This document shows positions 34,313-42,923 of a stretch of DNA of 48,260 bases, piece after piece. The notes below the pieces were generated by a model, which had not been told where the DNA came from, did no database searches, and saw only the letters and a list, made by a program, of their open reading frames with translations. How positions within the stretch are numbered: the stretch's first letter is position 1; each line of letters opens with the position of its first letter. A program made the translations under genes and the position numbers. This DNA is from an uncultured Bacteroidota bacterium (GTDB lineage: Bacteria; Bacteroidota; Bacteroidia; Chitinophagales; Saprospiraceae), in the NCBI GenBank assembly GCA_903933805.1, contig CAIZLM010000236.1, positions 1 to 48,260 on the forward strand, in the 5' to 3' direction.

Positions 34313-34720
34313 TTAAAAATACGGTGCCAATTTTTCCAATACGTATTCTGGCGCTGGCACCACTTTTTTCAAGGTGGCATCAAAAAAACATAGTTTGACG
34401 CGACCTGCATTGATGCGTTTTTTTTGTTCGTTGAACAACTCAACATGGAATGTGATGTACGCATCGGGCAAAGCATGAATTTCTGTGCGCACCGTAATCA
34501 AATCGTCGTAATAGGCCGGACGGATGAAGCGCATCTCCAAGTTTACCACCGGCAGCCAAATTCCATGCTCCTCTTCCAGGGCTTTATAGGAAATCCCCAA
34601 AGAGCGAATGGTTTCTACACGCCCTACCTCATAATATTCGGCGTAATTACCGTAATACAGGTAGCCCATCTGGTCGGTTTCGCCATAGCGAACACGTATG
34701 ATCGTTTCGAACGAATACAT
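34313..34720 (-). CDS. Acyl-CoA thioesterase (YbgC/4HBT hotdog family)
   Basis: 135 residues from the ATG at 34720. A GTG 21 bp upstream is rejected because it overlaps a TACTTTTG promoter box at 34741-34748. The hotdog signature VRYGETDQMGYLYYGNYAEYYEVGR contains the catalytic Asp in TDQMG, as in 4-hydroxybenzoyl-CoA and YbgC thioesterases, which cleave acyl-CoA thioesters in the cytoplasm. VNLEMRFIRPAYYDD and the RVKLCFFD strand complete the fold. Substrate unknown. The 3' end was touched by a MITE insertion whose target duplication reaches into the last codons. Confidence 0.9.
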   Translation of the reverse strand: MYSFETIIRVRYGETDQMGYLYYGNYAEYYEVGRVETIRSLGISYKALEEEHGIWLPVVNLEMRFIRPAYYDDLITVRTEIHALPDAYITFHVELFNEQKKRINAGRVKLCFFDATLKKVVPAPEYVLEKLAPYF

Positions 34721-34740
34721 TTTTTTGCTCTTTTCAAACA

Positions 34741-34748
34741 CAAAAGTA
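34741..34748 (-). promoter_or_regulatory. -7 box (TACTTTTG) of the thioesterase gene
   Basis: Perfect TAnnTTTG box on the minus strand, 20 bp before the ATG at 34720, which decides the start. Confidence 0.6.
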
Positions 34749-34922
34749 CAATTTTTGTTTGACCTCTCGGTGCTCCATCCGTATTGACGATGGAAGTGCC
34801 ATGTCGAGGCTGTAGTTGTTTTGTTACTGGTTGCGTTATTTTACGCGATCTTCAAAGCAGTTGCGCATTACCCGCGTTGTCATAAAATCCACTACGTTTG
34901 CAGCAATAATCTACATAAAATT

Positions 34923-35606
34923 ATGAATATCGTTATCACAGGTGCTGGAAAGGGCATAGGACTGGCGTTGGTACGCCGCTTTCTGACGTTTCCAGAACAC
35001 CGCGTTTGGGCTTGTTCCCGCGATGTTTCCGCGCTGTTGGCCCTGGAAGCACCGAGGCTTTCCGTGGAGGTGCTCGATGTTGCAGGTGCGACCGCAGCAA
35101 CAATACACCGCCAGGTTTCGGACTGTTTTAGCCAGGTGGATATTTTGATCCACAATGCCGGTGTATTGATCAACAAGCCCTTTGAATCAACAGATTTGGA
35201 CGATTGGCAGCAGGTTTTTAACGTAAACCTGTTTTCAGCCGTGAAAATAAACCAAGCATTGTTGCCACTGCTGTGCAGCAGTGGCGCTGCACACATTGTC
35301 CACATCGGGAGTATGGGCGGCGTACAAGGCGCCTCAAAATTCCCAGGACTTTCGGCGTATAGCGCCAGCAAAGCGGCCCTTGCCAACCTAACAGAATGTA
35401 TGGCAGAGGAGTTGAAATCAACTGGCATTCACGTCAATTGTTTGGCTTTGGGAGCCGTCGATACGGAGATGCTTCGGAGCGCTTTCCCCAACTATACAGC
35501 AGAAATGAGCAGCGATCAAATGGCAGAATTTATCTGTGATTTCAGCCTGAACGGCCGTGCTTTTTTCAACGGTAAAATTTTGCCTGTTGCCACATCCACC
35601 CCCTGA
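34923..35606 (+). CDS. Short-chain dehydrogenase/reductase
   Basis: 227 residues from the ATG at 34923, which begins directly with the Rossmann strand (MNIVITGAGKGIG, nucleotide-binding TGxxxGxG at 6-13). NAG follows the fourth strand, the catalytic Ser is in HIGSMGG, and Tyr146/Lys150 form YxxxK in AYSASKAAL. This classical SDR would use NAD(P)H on an unidentified carbonyl or alcohol; the LALGAVDTEML region after the fifth strand is typical of FabG-like members. Single gene, not clearly linked to its neighbours. Confidence 0.92.
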   Translation: MNIVITGAGKGIGLALVRRFLTFPEHRVWACSRDVSALLALEAPRLSVEVLDVAGATAATIHRQVSDCFSQVDILIHNAGVLINKPFESTDLDDWQQVFNVNLFSAVKINQALLPLLCSSGAAHIVHIGSMGGVQGASKFPGLSAYSASKAALANLTECMAEELKSTGIHVNCLALGAVDTEMLRSAFPNYTAEMSSDQMAEFICDFSLNGRAFFNGKILPVATSTP

Positions 35607-35712
35607 TGCTGTTACACCAGTGGTTAACATCCGCTGATAAAAACGACAGGGCAATACCGACAGACGGCCTTTCCAGAACAATTATGCCCTAAATACGAAA
35701 AAAACGCTTATT

Positions 35713-36489
35713 ATGAAGCATTTGAACAAAGAAAACGTACTTTTCCTGGTGTTGGCCTGCTTTTTTATCGGCAACACCCTCATCGCCGAAGTCATTGGTC
35801 CCAAGATGTTTTCACTGGAAAAATCATTTGGATTCCAACCCGTTGACTGGACCCTATTTGGTATTGAACATTTGTCTTTCAATTTTTCAGCAGGATCTAT
35901 TCTTTGGCCCTTGGTCTTTGTGATGACGGATGTAATCAATGAATACTATGGGAAAAGGGGGGTGAGATTCTTGACGTACATGGCGGTTGGCGTTATTGCC
36001 TATGCCTTTTTGATGTTGATGCTGACCACCAAGGCTGCTCCTGCCGACTTTTGGGTGGCCATCAATCAAGACATTAAGCCGGACATCAACACCGCTTTCA
36101 ATCGTATTTTCAGCACAGGAATGTTGATTATTTTGGGGTCACTCTCCGCTTTTTTGGTTTCTCAGTTGATGGATGCCTATATTTTTCATCAGTTCAAGAA
36201 GGCCACCGGAGACAGGCTTGTTTGGTTGCGGGCAACAGGTTCTACGGTAGTATCGCAGTTGCTGGACAGTTTTATCATCTTGATCATTGTTTTTTACATT
36301 GGCGCTGACGCAGAGCACCGCTGGTCGTGGAATCAGATAGCGGCAATTGGCCTCATGGGATACGCGTATAAGGTTCTGACTGCGGTTGTACTTACCCCCA
36401 TGTTGTATTTTGTACACGCCATCATTGCCCGGTATTTGGGTCATGAACTCGCTGAAAGTCTAAAAAAATCGGCGGTAGATCCGGTATAG
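35713..36489 (+). CDS. yhhQ: Queuosine precursor transporter (YhhQ/QPTR family)
   Basis: 258 residues with six or more hydrophobic helices. The family marks VFVMTDVINEYYGKRGVR, SLSAFLVSQLMDAYIFHQFKK and RATGSTVVSQLLDSFIILI are all present. YhhQ-type proteins bring preQ0/preQ1 or related queuine precursors across the inner membrane for tRNA modification. No other queuosine genes are in the window. An RNA leader of the preQ1 type was looked for in the 106 bp upstream but no recognisable structure was seen. Confidence 0.92.
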   Translation: MKHLNKENVLFLVLACFFIGNTLIAEVIGPKMFSLEKSFGFQPVDWTLFGIEHLSFNFSAGSILWPLVFVMTDVINEYYGKRGVRFLTYMAVGVIAYAFLMLMLTTKAAPADFWVAINQDIKPDINTAFNRIFSTGMLIILGSLSAFLVSQLMDAYIFHQFKKATGDRLVWLRATGSTVVSQLLDSFIILIIVFYIGADAEHRWSWNQIAAIGLMGYAYKVLTAVVLTPMLYFVHAIIARYLGHELAESLKKSAVDPV

Positions 36490-36542
36490 ACGCGGCAAAG
36501 CCAGCACCGCTGTAGAACGATTTTTTTCGCAAGATCCCTGAC

Positions 36543-37343
36543 ATGATAACCCTTACCTATATTATTACCACGTACAATCGTCAGGTCTTGTTGGAAAGGG
36601 CGATTGGATACGTTGCACGCGAAAGGTGTGCCGGAAGTGAGTTGATTGTGGTGGATGACAACAGTCTAGAGCGGGTTATCTTGCCAAAACAGGCGCTAGA
36701 GGCTTTTCCGGAAGCTTGTCAATTGATCCGAAACCCGATTAATTTGGGGGTTATTGGCGCGAGGAATGTTGGGATAGCGGCGGCCAGGGGCCAGTTTCTC
36801 CTTTTTTTGGACGATGATGACGAGAGTTTTACAAATCGAACCAGCGATTTACTTGCGGGCATAAACCACACCGACCTTGATTTCGTTGCGGCTCGGTCAT
36901 TGATGGCAACCGGAGATACGGAGAAAACAGTGCCGGCTCAAGCGGGGTTCATACTGACGCCGCAATTACTTTTGCTGCATCCGCCCCACATCAATGCCGT
37001 TCTGTGGCGTAGAGCGACGTTTTTTGCTGGCTTAGACGGAAGAATTCCGTATTTTGGAGAGCATATTTCCATGATATTGTGCTTGTTGCGCGGAGGCAAA
37101 GCCTGGCTTTCACCAGCGGTCGTCGCCAAGTTTCGGTACATTGATGCCGGACTTACCTTGCGAACACAACAACAACGAACCTTACAGGGTTACCTGACCG
37201 ACATGTATAGGTTGTTGTTGGCGGAGAGCAATACAACGGCGTTCCGCCAATGGTGTGAAAGGGTTTTGCAGCTGCTGAATCAGGAAGAAATTCGTGATTT
37301 TGACGATTACCTGTGTCATTTGCAACCCTTGATGGAGCCGTAA
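36543..37343 (+). CDS. Glycosyltransferase family 2
   Basis: 266 residues, GT-A fold. LTYIITTYNRQVLLERAI at the N-terminus, ELIVVDDNS, NLGVIGARNVGIAAARGQFLLFLDDDDE (the DxD-type metal/nucleotide-sugar site) identify an inverting GT2 enzyme. The C-terminal part has no long hydrophobic helix, so it is probably a cytoplasmic enzyme that adds a sugar to a lipid or polysaccharide. Donor and acceptor unknown. It starts 53 bp after yhhQ on the same strand and may be co-transcribed. Confidence 0.88.
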   Translation: MITLTYIITTYNRQVLLERAIGYVARERCAGSELIVVDDNSLERVILPKQALEAFPEACQLIRNPINLGVIGARNVGIAAARGQFLLFLDDDDESFTNRTSDLLAGINHTDLDFVAARSLMATGDTEKTVPAQAGFILTPQLLLLHPPHINAVLWRRATFFAGLDGRIPYFGEHISMILCLLRGGKAWLSPAVVAKFRYIDAGLTLRTQQQRTLQGYLTDMYRLLLAESNTTAFRQWCERVLQLLNQEEIRDFDDYLCHLQPLMEP

Positions 37344-37503
37344 CAGGGTCTGAGCAATAGAAGCCCAGACCGCCATCCAGTGGTTTTTATGACAGGGTTG
37401 GGCAGCGACAGATAACTTCCGTGGCACCCGTTGATTGGTTGTTGACACCTTCCGCACGCAGTGTACACCACGGTACTGAGCAGCTCAATCGCCAAAAAAT
37501 CGC

Positions 37504-38772
37504 TCAAAGTTCCTCTCTTTCAATGGGGCAAGTCATGCAGTGACTGCCACCCCTGGCGCGTGACAATTCATTGGAAGGGATGGTAATGATGGTGTTTTCC
37601 ACCTTTTCTGGATCCACCTTGCCATTTTCGATATCCCGCAGTAGTTTCTGCGCGCCGACCACCTTGTATCCGAAGTCTTTGAATGCTTTTTCCGTGATGG
37701 GATTTCGGTCGTAGGTGATTGCTACGCCGGGTTTCAAGGCAACCAGGTTGCAGCCGTCGGTCCATTGTTCGCGCTCTTGATAAGGCGTTTCCCCGCGACC
37801 AGCCCAGATAAACTCCATTTTCGGGTTTATTTCTGCCAGTAAAAAATCTTTCAGGCAAGCGTATTCAACCTCTTCACCATTGGATCGGTGTACCTCCACG
37901 TAAGATCCCAGACCGTCTTGAACAATGGGTTTATACCCCACCATGTGGTTGACATTGATTTGGGAAAATACCGTATCAATGTGCATATAAGTTCGCTCAG
38001 CGGGTATGTTTACTTGCACCACATTGTTGATAATACCGCGTTCGAACAGGTAGTTTTTCACCATTTGGAAGGCATATTCGTTGGTGCGTTCGGAGCAGCC
38101 AATGAGCAGGTAATCTTTGTGGAGCATCATGACGTCACCGCCTTCGATGCTGATGGTTTCTCCGCGTTTGTTGGGGGGGAATTTGTCTACCCGGTTCAGG
38201 TTGATGGTTTTTCCATCGGCTTTCAGGCGTCGGAAGATGGGGTGGCTGCTAAAAATAAGCCTCGTGAGAAAATTTTCCCGAAAGCGGGCTGATTTATTGG
38301 CCTTGGTAATGATCACATGGTCTTTGACCGTGACTGCGATGTCACGGGTAAAGATAAGATTTGGAATGGGGTCAAATAAAATACGATCTTCCGGCTCCAG
38401 GTAGCCGGTGATGAGCGTATCGGCCAATTGTTCGGGCGAGAGCCCGGCCAGTCGGGGTATGAATGAGTAAGGCAGTTCCTCAAAATCGGTGATTTTATTG
38501 ATCACCTCGTACCTGCTCTCTTCGTTTCGGGTGCTTTCTGCGAGTAAATCGCGGACTTCAAATACATTTTCCTTGCCGAGAAAAGCTTGTAGTACGCCGA
38601 CAAAAATATCGTGTTCTTCCTGCATATTGGGCAGGTGTACAATGTCGTCGAAAAGAAGCTCGCCCGCCCGCTTGGGGGTGATCCGCGCGATCCCTTCGTC
38701 GGGCCGGTGTACAATGACTTTTTTCAGTTTTCCGATTTCAGATTCAACGTAAATGCGGCTATTTGCGTCCAT
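37504..38772 (-). CDS. arcA: Arginine deiminase
   Basis: 422 residues. ADI converts arginine to citrulline and ammonia. Guanidinium-binding and catalytic segments are present: IFTRDIAVTV, EGGDVMMLH, the His in YMHIDTVFSQI, and the nucleophile Cys412 in GGSHCMTCPIERE near the C-terminus. No carbamate kinase or ornithine carbamoyltransferase gene is beside it, so it may not form the classical arcABC energy pathway; arginine use or pH defence is possible. Transcription probably starts at the TACTTTTG box at 38834-38841. Confidence 0.93.
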   Translation of the reverse strand: MDANSRIYVESEIGKLKKVIVHRPDEGIARITPKRAGELLFDDIVHLPNMQEEHDIFVGVLQAFLGKENVFEVRDLLAESTRNEESRYEVINKITDFEELPYSFIPRLAGLSPEQLADTLITGYLEPEDRILFDPIPNLIFTRDIAVTVKDHVIITKANKSARFRENFLTRLIFSSHPIFRRLKADGKTINLNRVDKFPPNKRGETISIEGGDVMMLHKDYLLIGCSERTNEYAFQMVKNYLFERGIINNVVQVNIPAERTYMHIDTVFSQINVNHMVGYKPIVQDGLGSYVEVHRSNGEEVEYACLKDFLLAEINPKMEFIWAGRGETPYQEREQWTDGCNLVALKPGVAITYDRNPITEKAFKDFGYKVVGAQKLLRDIENGKVDPEKVENTIITIPSNELSRARGGSHCMTCPIEREEL

Positions 38773-38833
38773 AATTTTTTTATGATTAACTTTGGTAGGG
38801 CTGTCTCCTCGGTTTTGTCAGAGGATACGACCA

Positions 38834-38841
38834 CAAAAGTA
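38834..38841 (-). promoter_or_regulatory. -7 box (TACTTTTG) of arcA
   Basis: Perfect TAnnTTTG box on the minus strand, 61 bp before the arcA ATG. A TTTTC about 20 bp upstream may serve as -33. The remaining gap to 39063 shows no gene that I can support. Confidence 0.55.
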
Positions 38842-39063
38842 GATCGAATATTCGGTCAAGTGAAAACTAGTACCGCGTCCAGTGAATAATATTACAACAC
38901 ATACGGCAAATGGTTGGTTTATCTGGGCTTGAAGCAGGCAAAATACTGGACAATTAAGCGTTACGGGGAAACAATATCCACTTGTTGTGGGAATATGCAA
39001 GGTGGCGGCATATAGTAGTTGTCTCGATTGAGCACGTTTTATCAATTGCCTCCCAATTGGTTT

Positions 39064-39228
39064 GTAATTGGTTGGGTGGCACGCTGTCTGGCCCAAAAAG
39101 GCCCATTTTCCGCCAGATTTCGCCCATTTTTTTGACCGTATCGCTGCTATGACCTACAAAAATGGACGCTGTCTGGCAAAAAAAATGGCCACTTTGTTGT
39201 CTCAGGCGCGACCACGCTAACCAGTTAC
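39064..39228 (+). mobile_element. MITE-like palindromic element, long form, copy 10, with 8-bp target duplication
   Basis: 165 bp from GTAATTGG to CCAGTTAC. Perfect direct repeats ATTGGTTT at 39056-39063 and 39229-39236. The inner part repeats the left-end motif (ACGCTGTCTGGC at about 39167), showing how the long form contains a second copy of an end segment. The right duplication ends 3 bp before the TACCTTTG promoter box of the FG-GAP gene. Confidence 0.94.
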
Positions 39229-39238
39229 ATTGGTTTTA

Positions 39239-39246
39239 TACCTTTG
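39239..39246 (+). promoter_or_regulatory. -7 box (TACCTTTG) before the FG-GAP lipoprotein gene
   Basis: Perfect TAnnTTTG box 29 bp before the ATG at 39275. The position where the -33 element should lie is now the right end of the MITE copy, so the insertion may have changed promoter strength. Confidence 0.6.
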
Positions 39247-39274
39247 TGGCTCTAATTTAATTTATCAGAAACGT

Positions 39275-41572
39275 ATGAGCCTTCCATTCATCTGTATCAA
39301 ATACCAACGGGCCATCCCATTTATTTTCTTTTGTGGGTTAATGTTGCTCGGAGGGGCCTCTTGTAAGCACCAAGATGATCCTAAAAACGGTGAAAAGCAG
39401 CCTGCATCGCACCAAAAAATGATTGCAATCCTGGCTGGCGTTGCGCAACAACTCAACAACCCGCAAAACAATTATGCCGCCGATGCCAAGTTGGCCAAGT
39501 GCAATGCCATGTTGGCGGCAAACAAAAATCCCGTTGATCAAATAAACCTCTTGTCTCAAAAATCAAATATTCTCCTGGAGCTCGGTGATGAGGCAGAGGC
39601 CGTTAAAATAATGGAACAACTCAAGGTGCTGCTGAAAAGTGATCCAGCAGGCCTAAAACAGGTATATCCTGTATTGGGTATGGCGTATTTGCGCTTGGCC
39701 GAACGCAACAACTGCATCAACAACCAAAGCCAGGAATCCTGTATTATGCCGATACAGGGGAAGGGCGTTCACCAAGACAAAGCGCCGTCCAGAAAAGCAG
39801 TAAATGCCTTTGAAATGGCCATGTCCCTGAATCCTGACGACCTCGATTCGCGCTGGTTGTTGAATATCGCCTACATGACGCTTGGTGAGTACCCCGGAAA
39901 AGTCCCCAAGGCATGGCTGATCCCAGGATTAGACAATGCTGGCGCCGTTCGGGTGAAACCTTTTTCCGATATGGCCGGCGATTTGGGCATCGGCGTCAAA
40001 AATCGCGGCGGCGGCAACATTGTAGAGGATTTCAACAACGACGGATACCTCGACATTGTGAGCTCCGCCTGGGGACTCGATGACCCCATCCACTATTACA
40101 AAAACAATGGTGATGGCACTTTTAAAGACGTCTCCCGCGCGTCTGGCTTGAGTGCAATCATGGGTGGACTCAATATGATTCAAGCAGATTACAACAACGA
40201 CGGATGGATGGATATATTTGTGTTGCGTGGCGCCTGGCAAGGGCAAACAGGCTTTGGCGAACAACCCAATTCACTGCTCCGCAACAACGGAAACGGCACC
40301 TTCACCGACGTAACCATTGACGCCGGATTGTTGACCTATCAACCTACGCAGACGGGCACTTGGAATGATTTCAACCACGATGGATGGATTGATTTGTTTA
40401 TCGGCAACGAGAGTACCAATCCCAACGACCTTCACCCGTGTGAGTTTTTTATCAACAACGGCGATGGCACTTTTGATAACATCTCTACCCAAGGCAGTGT
40501 CTTTTATATTTCCAAGTTTGTAAAAGGGGTTGCATCCGGTGATTACGACAACGATGGCTGGGTGGATATTTTCTTGTCGTGCTTCAGTGGAGAAAAAATT
40601 CTGCTGCGCAACAAAGGCATTGCCGGCAAGGTCCCTGCGTTTGAAGATGTTTCTGCGCAAGCCGGTTTCACAGGTCTAAATTCCCGTACATTTCCAACCT
40701 GGTTTTTTGATTATGACAATGATGGCTGGCTTGATATTTTCACGTGCAACTACGAATTTGGTCGACCACTATCCTATTATGCCGCCAAAGAAGCCCTCAA
40801 ACCTTCCAGCGATATGTCGGGCAAAATATACCTGTACCACAACAATGGCAACGGGACGTTCACAGACAAGAGCCCGACGATGCACGTAAATCAGGTTTGC
40901 TTTGCGATGGGGGCCAATTTTGGTGATATTGACAACGATGGCTTTTTGGATTTCTACCTTTCTACCGGAAACCCTAATTTTCAGTCGCTGGTGCCCAACA
41001 GGTTGTACAAAAATATGGGCGGTAAGGATTTTGCCGATGTTTCGGTGTCTTCCCGAACGGCCAATTTACAAAAAGGGCATGCTGTTTCATTTGCCGACAT
41101 CAACAACAACGGTGACCAGGATATCTCTGTCGATATGGGTGGTGCTTACCGGGGAGACGCCTTCTACAGTTCTTTGTTCCTCAATCCCGGCCAAAACAAC
41201 AACAACTGGATCTGTATAAAACTGGAGGGAACATCCTCAAATCGGGCGGCCATTGGCGCAAAGCTTGCGTTGAAATTTCGGGAGAATGGTGTTGAACGCA
41301 CCGTTTACCGGGACGTCAACTCCGGTGGCAGTTTCGGCTGCTCCCCACTTCGACGAGAAATAGGCATCGGACAAGCCACGGTAATTGATGAAATTAATGT
41401 CTTTTGGCCGGCAAGTGGTATCCGACAGGTGCTGAAAAACGTGCATCCCAACCAGTTCATCCAACTCAAAGAAGGACAGGAGGGGTTTTCCACCGTCCCC
41501 TTAAAAGCCCTGGTGTTCAAGAGGATTGACGGCACCATACCCATGTGCGCCAATCCAGCACTAGGCCAGTAG
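39275..41572 (+). CDS. FG-GAP/VCBS repeat lipoprotein with ASPIC/UnbV C-terminal domain
   Basis: 765 residues from the ATG at 39275. Lipoprotein-type signal (PFIFFCGLMLLGGASC) predicts anchoring at an outer membrane. Residues about 35-230 look helical (TPR-like); the middle carries at least seven calcium-binding FG-GAP blades with D-x-[DN]-x-DG-xx-D motifs (DFNNDGYLDI, DYNNDGWMDI, DFNHDGWIDL, DYDNDGWVDI, DYDNDGWLDI, DIDNDGFLDF, DINNNGDQDI), a beta-propeller; the end (GAKLALKF, GCSPLRREIGIG, IDEINVFWPASG) is an ASPIC/UnbV domain as in CRTAC1-like proteins. Likely surface binding or adhesion; no enzyme site seen. Confidence 0.9.
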   Translation: MSLPFICIKYQRAIPFIFFCGLMLLGGASCKHQDDPKNGEKQPASHQKMIAILAGVAQQLNNPQNNYAADAKLAKCNAMLAANKNPVDQINLLSQKSNILLELGDEAEAVKIMEQLKVLLKSDPAGLKQVYPVLGMAYLRLAERNNCINNQSQESCIMPIQGKGVHQDKAPSRKAVNAFEMAMSLNPDDLDSRWLLNIAYMTLGEYPGKVPKAWLIPGLDNAGAVRVKPFSDMAGDLGIGVKNRGGGNIVEDFNNDGYLDIVSSAWGLDDPIHYYKNNGDGTFKDVSRASGLSAIMGGLNMIQADYNNDGWMDIFVLRGAWQGQTGFGEQPNSLLRNNGNGTFTDVTIDAGLLTYQPTQTGTWNDFNHDGWIDLFIGNESTNPNDLHPCEFFINNGDGTFDNISTQGSVFYISKFVKGVASGDYDNDGWVDIFLSCFSGEKILLRNKGIAGKVPAFEDVSAQAGFTGLNSRTFPTWFFDYDNDGWLDIFTCNYEFGRPLSYYAAKEALKPSSDMSGKIYLYHNNGNGTFTDKSPTMHVNQVCFAMGANFGDIDNDGFLDFYLSTGNPNFQSLVPNRLYKNMGGKDFADVSVSSRTANLQKGHAVSFADINNNGDQDISVDMGGAYRGDAFYSSLFLNPGQNNNNWICIKLEGTSSNRAAIGAKLALKFRENGVERTVYRDVNSGGSFGCSPLRREIGIGQATVIDEINVFWPASGIRQVLKNVHPNQFIQLKEGQEGFSTVPLKALVFKRIDGTIPMCANPALGQ

Positions 41573-41650
41573 CACCACTATTGTACAGTAGCTTCCGGGG
41601 TAATGGCGTTCATTGGCTGCGGTAACAGGAAACTGATGTGGAGGCTTTTT

Positions 41651-41684
41651 CATGGGCGGTTCGGGATTTCTCGAACCGCCCATG
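41651..41684. terminator. Hairpin terminator between convergent genes
   Basis: Perfect 13-bp arms (41651-41663 and 41672-41684, CATGGGCGGTTCG and complement), 8-nt loop, preceded by CTTTTT on the plus strand. It separates the FG-GAP gene from the convergent beta-barrel gene. A smaller palindrome (41688-41704) overlaps the stop codon of the latter. Confidence 0.55.
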
Positions 41685-41699
41685 AGTAATAATGCGGCA

Positions 41700-42287
41700 T
41701 TATTTCTTGTTGTCCACGCCTATTCGATAACCAATTTTGAGGTTGATGGGCAAATCAAAGTTTACAAAAGGAACATCGGTGAGGTCTGCTTCATTTGTCC
41801 CATTCAGGTCTTCAAACTTGTACACGAATGCCCGACCAAAACCAATCCCCAAATCAAAAATTATACGCTCGTTTTTTGAAACAATTTTTCCGCCAATCAA
41901 AAATCCACCAGCGACACGTGTTGATTTAAATTCGTCTTTTTCGTTGGTGTCGGGGTTGGTAAAGGAATACTTTCCGCCGCCAAAACGGGTATAAGCACCG
42001 GCATAAAACCCGTTTAGCTTTTTCTCTGTCGGATTGAAGTAATACCGGCCATTGATACCAAGGCGCAAGGCACTGCCCTTGTAAATATTGTCGGATACCA
42101 AGGGGAGCCGTTTCCAGTCGGCGCCGCCGGTCAATTCAATGCCGACATTGGGGCTTGCACCGACTTCCACACCCATGTTAAAATTGTTAAACAAAAGACC
42201 CAAAGGCCCTACTTTGATGTCAATTTGTGCATAGATGGCACTGGTGGAGAGAATGGCCCAGGTAAAAAAAAGAATACTGCGTTTCAT
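41700..42287 (-). CDS. Small outer membrane beta-barrel protein
   Basis: 195 residues: signal peptide (MKRSILFFTWAILSTSAIYAQ) followed by alternating short beta-strand segments with aromatic ends (YYFNPTEKKLNGFYAGAYTRFG, FDLGIGFGRAFVYKF, INLKIGYRIG). This resembles the DUF3575/porin-family eight-stranded barrels common in Bacteroidota. No enzyme motif. A near-match TACTTTTC promoter box lies upstream on the minus strand. Function unknown; possibly an envelope structural or adhesion protein. Confidence 0.85.
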   Translation of the reverse strand: MKRSILFFTWAILSTSAIYAQIDIKVGPLGLLFNNFNMGVEVGASPNVGIELTGGADWKRLPLVSDNIYKGSALRLGINGRYYFNPTEKKLNGFYAGAYTRFGGGKYSFTNPDTNEKDEFKSTRVAGGFLIGGKIVSKNERIIFDLGIGFGRAFVYKFEDLNGTNEADLTDVPFVNFDLPINLKIGYRIGVDNKK

Positions 42288-42326
42288 ATAATTGGATTGT
42301 TTAGTGAAAAGTACATACGGATGAGG

Positions 42327-42390
42327 GAAGCTGTCTGGCCCAAAAAAGGCTATTTATTTTCAAATTACACAGGTTTTTAGACAGTATCAA
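42327..42390 (+). mobile_element. Decayed MITE fragment
   Basis: GAAGCTGTCTGGCCCAAAAA is the inner left arm of the dispersed element, followed by a poor match to the long-form middle; both terminal repeats are lost. Confidence 0.55.
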
Positions 42391-42703
42391 ACCGGGCTTG
42401 CTCAGAAAAGTTTGTCACACCGAACACAACGGAAAACCCTGGCTTCGTAGTGGCCGAACGTTTGTAGCAGAAAAGTAGTGTGTTTGTCATAGAAATAGTG
42501 TGAACCATGAAAAATATTTTTTATCCACCGGCGGTAACACGCCCTCAACATAGGCGTATGAAACGAGCAGGGTAGGGTGGAATTTCACGACAAAATAAAT
42601 TTCACGTTATTTTAATATATATGTTAATTTTATAATGTATATCATTTTAAGCGCTGCTGAAAACAGGATGTCAAATTTTGGGGTATTTTTTTTTAACGTT
42701 ACA

Positions 42704-42734
42704 TTTGGAAACGAGCAGTCCTTACATACCTTTG
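42704..42734 (+). promoter_or_regulatory. Upstream promoter P1 of the act operon
   Basis: TTTG at 42704-42707, 19-bp spacer, TACCTTTG at 42727-42734: a full match to the Bacteroidota sigma-A consensus. 189 bp before the actA ATG. Confidence 0.75.
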
Positions 42735-42818
42735 CGGCGTTTTTAAGGTCGAATGGATGGGCACTTTTTCGCGCTGATTTATAGACCATCTAAATAGGCG
42801 GTTTATCTGTCAAGTTTC

Positions 42819-42848
42819 TTTGTTAAGAAGGGCCGGTTTGTACCTTTG
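42819..42848 (+). promoter_or_regulatory. Downstream promoter P2 of the act operon
   Basis: TTTG at 42819-42822, 18-bp spacer, TACCTTTG at 42841-42848, giving a leader of about 70 nt before the actA ATG. Second full consensus promoter in tandem with P1. Confidence 0.8.
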
Positions 42849-42923
42849 CGCTGACAAAACACTGACAATTCAAATATTACCGTCAGAACCATTTTTTAAG
42901 AGAAATCAATTTATACCGCTGAT

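Larger units (their letters stand above)
42288..42923. other. Intergenic region before the act operon
   Basis: 636 bp without a gene. It contains a decayed MITE-like stretch at about 42327-42390 (GAAGCTGTCTGGCCC, then a weak match to the long-form interior), an A/T-rich segment at 42595-42660, and two promoters listed separately. I see no small ORF or RNA gene in the middle part. Confidence 0.6.

Noticed and set aside
35607-35712. preQ1 riboswitch before the queuosine precursor transporter
   Set aside because: No recognisable pseudoknot pattern could be traced in this short leader.
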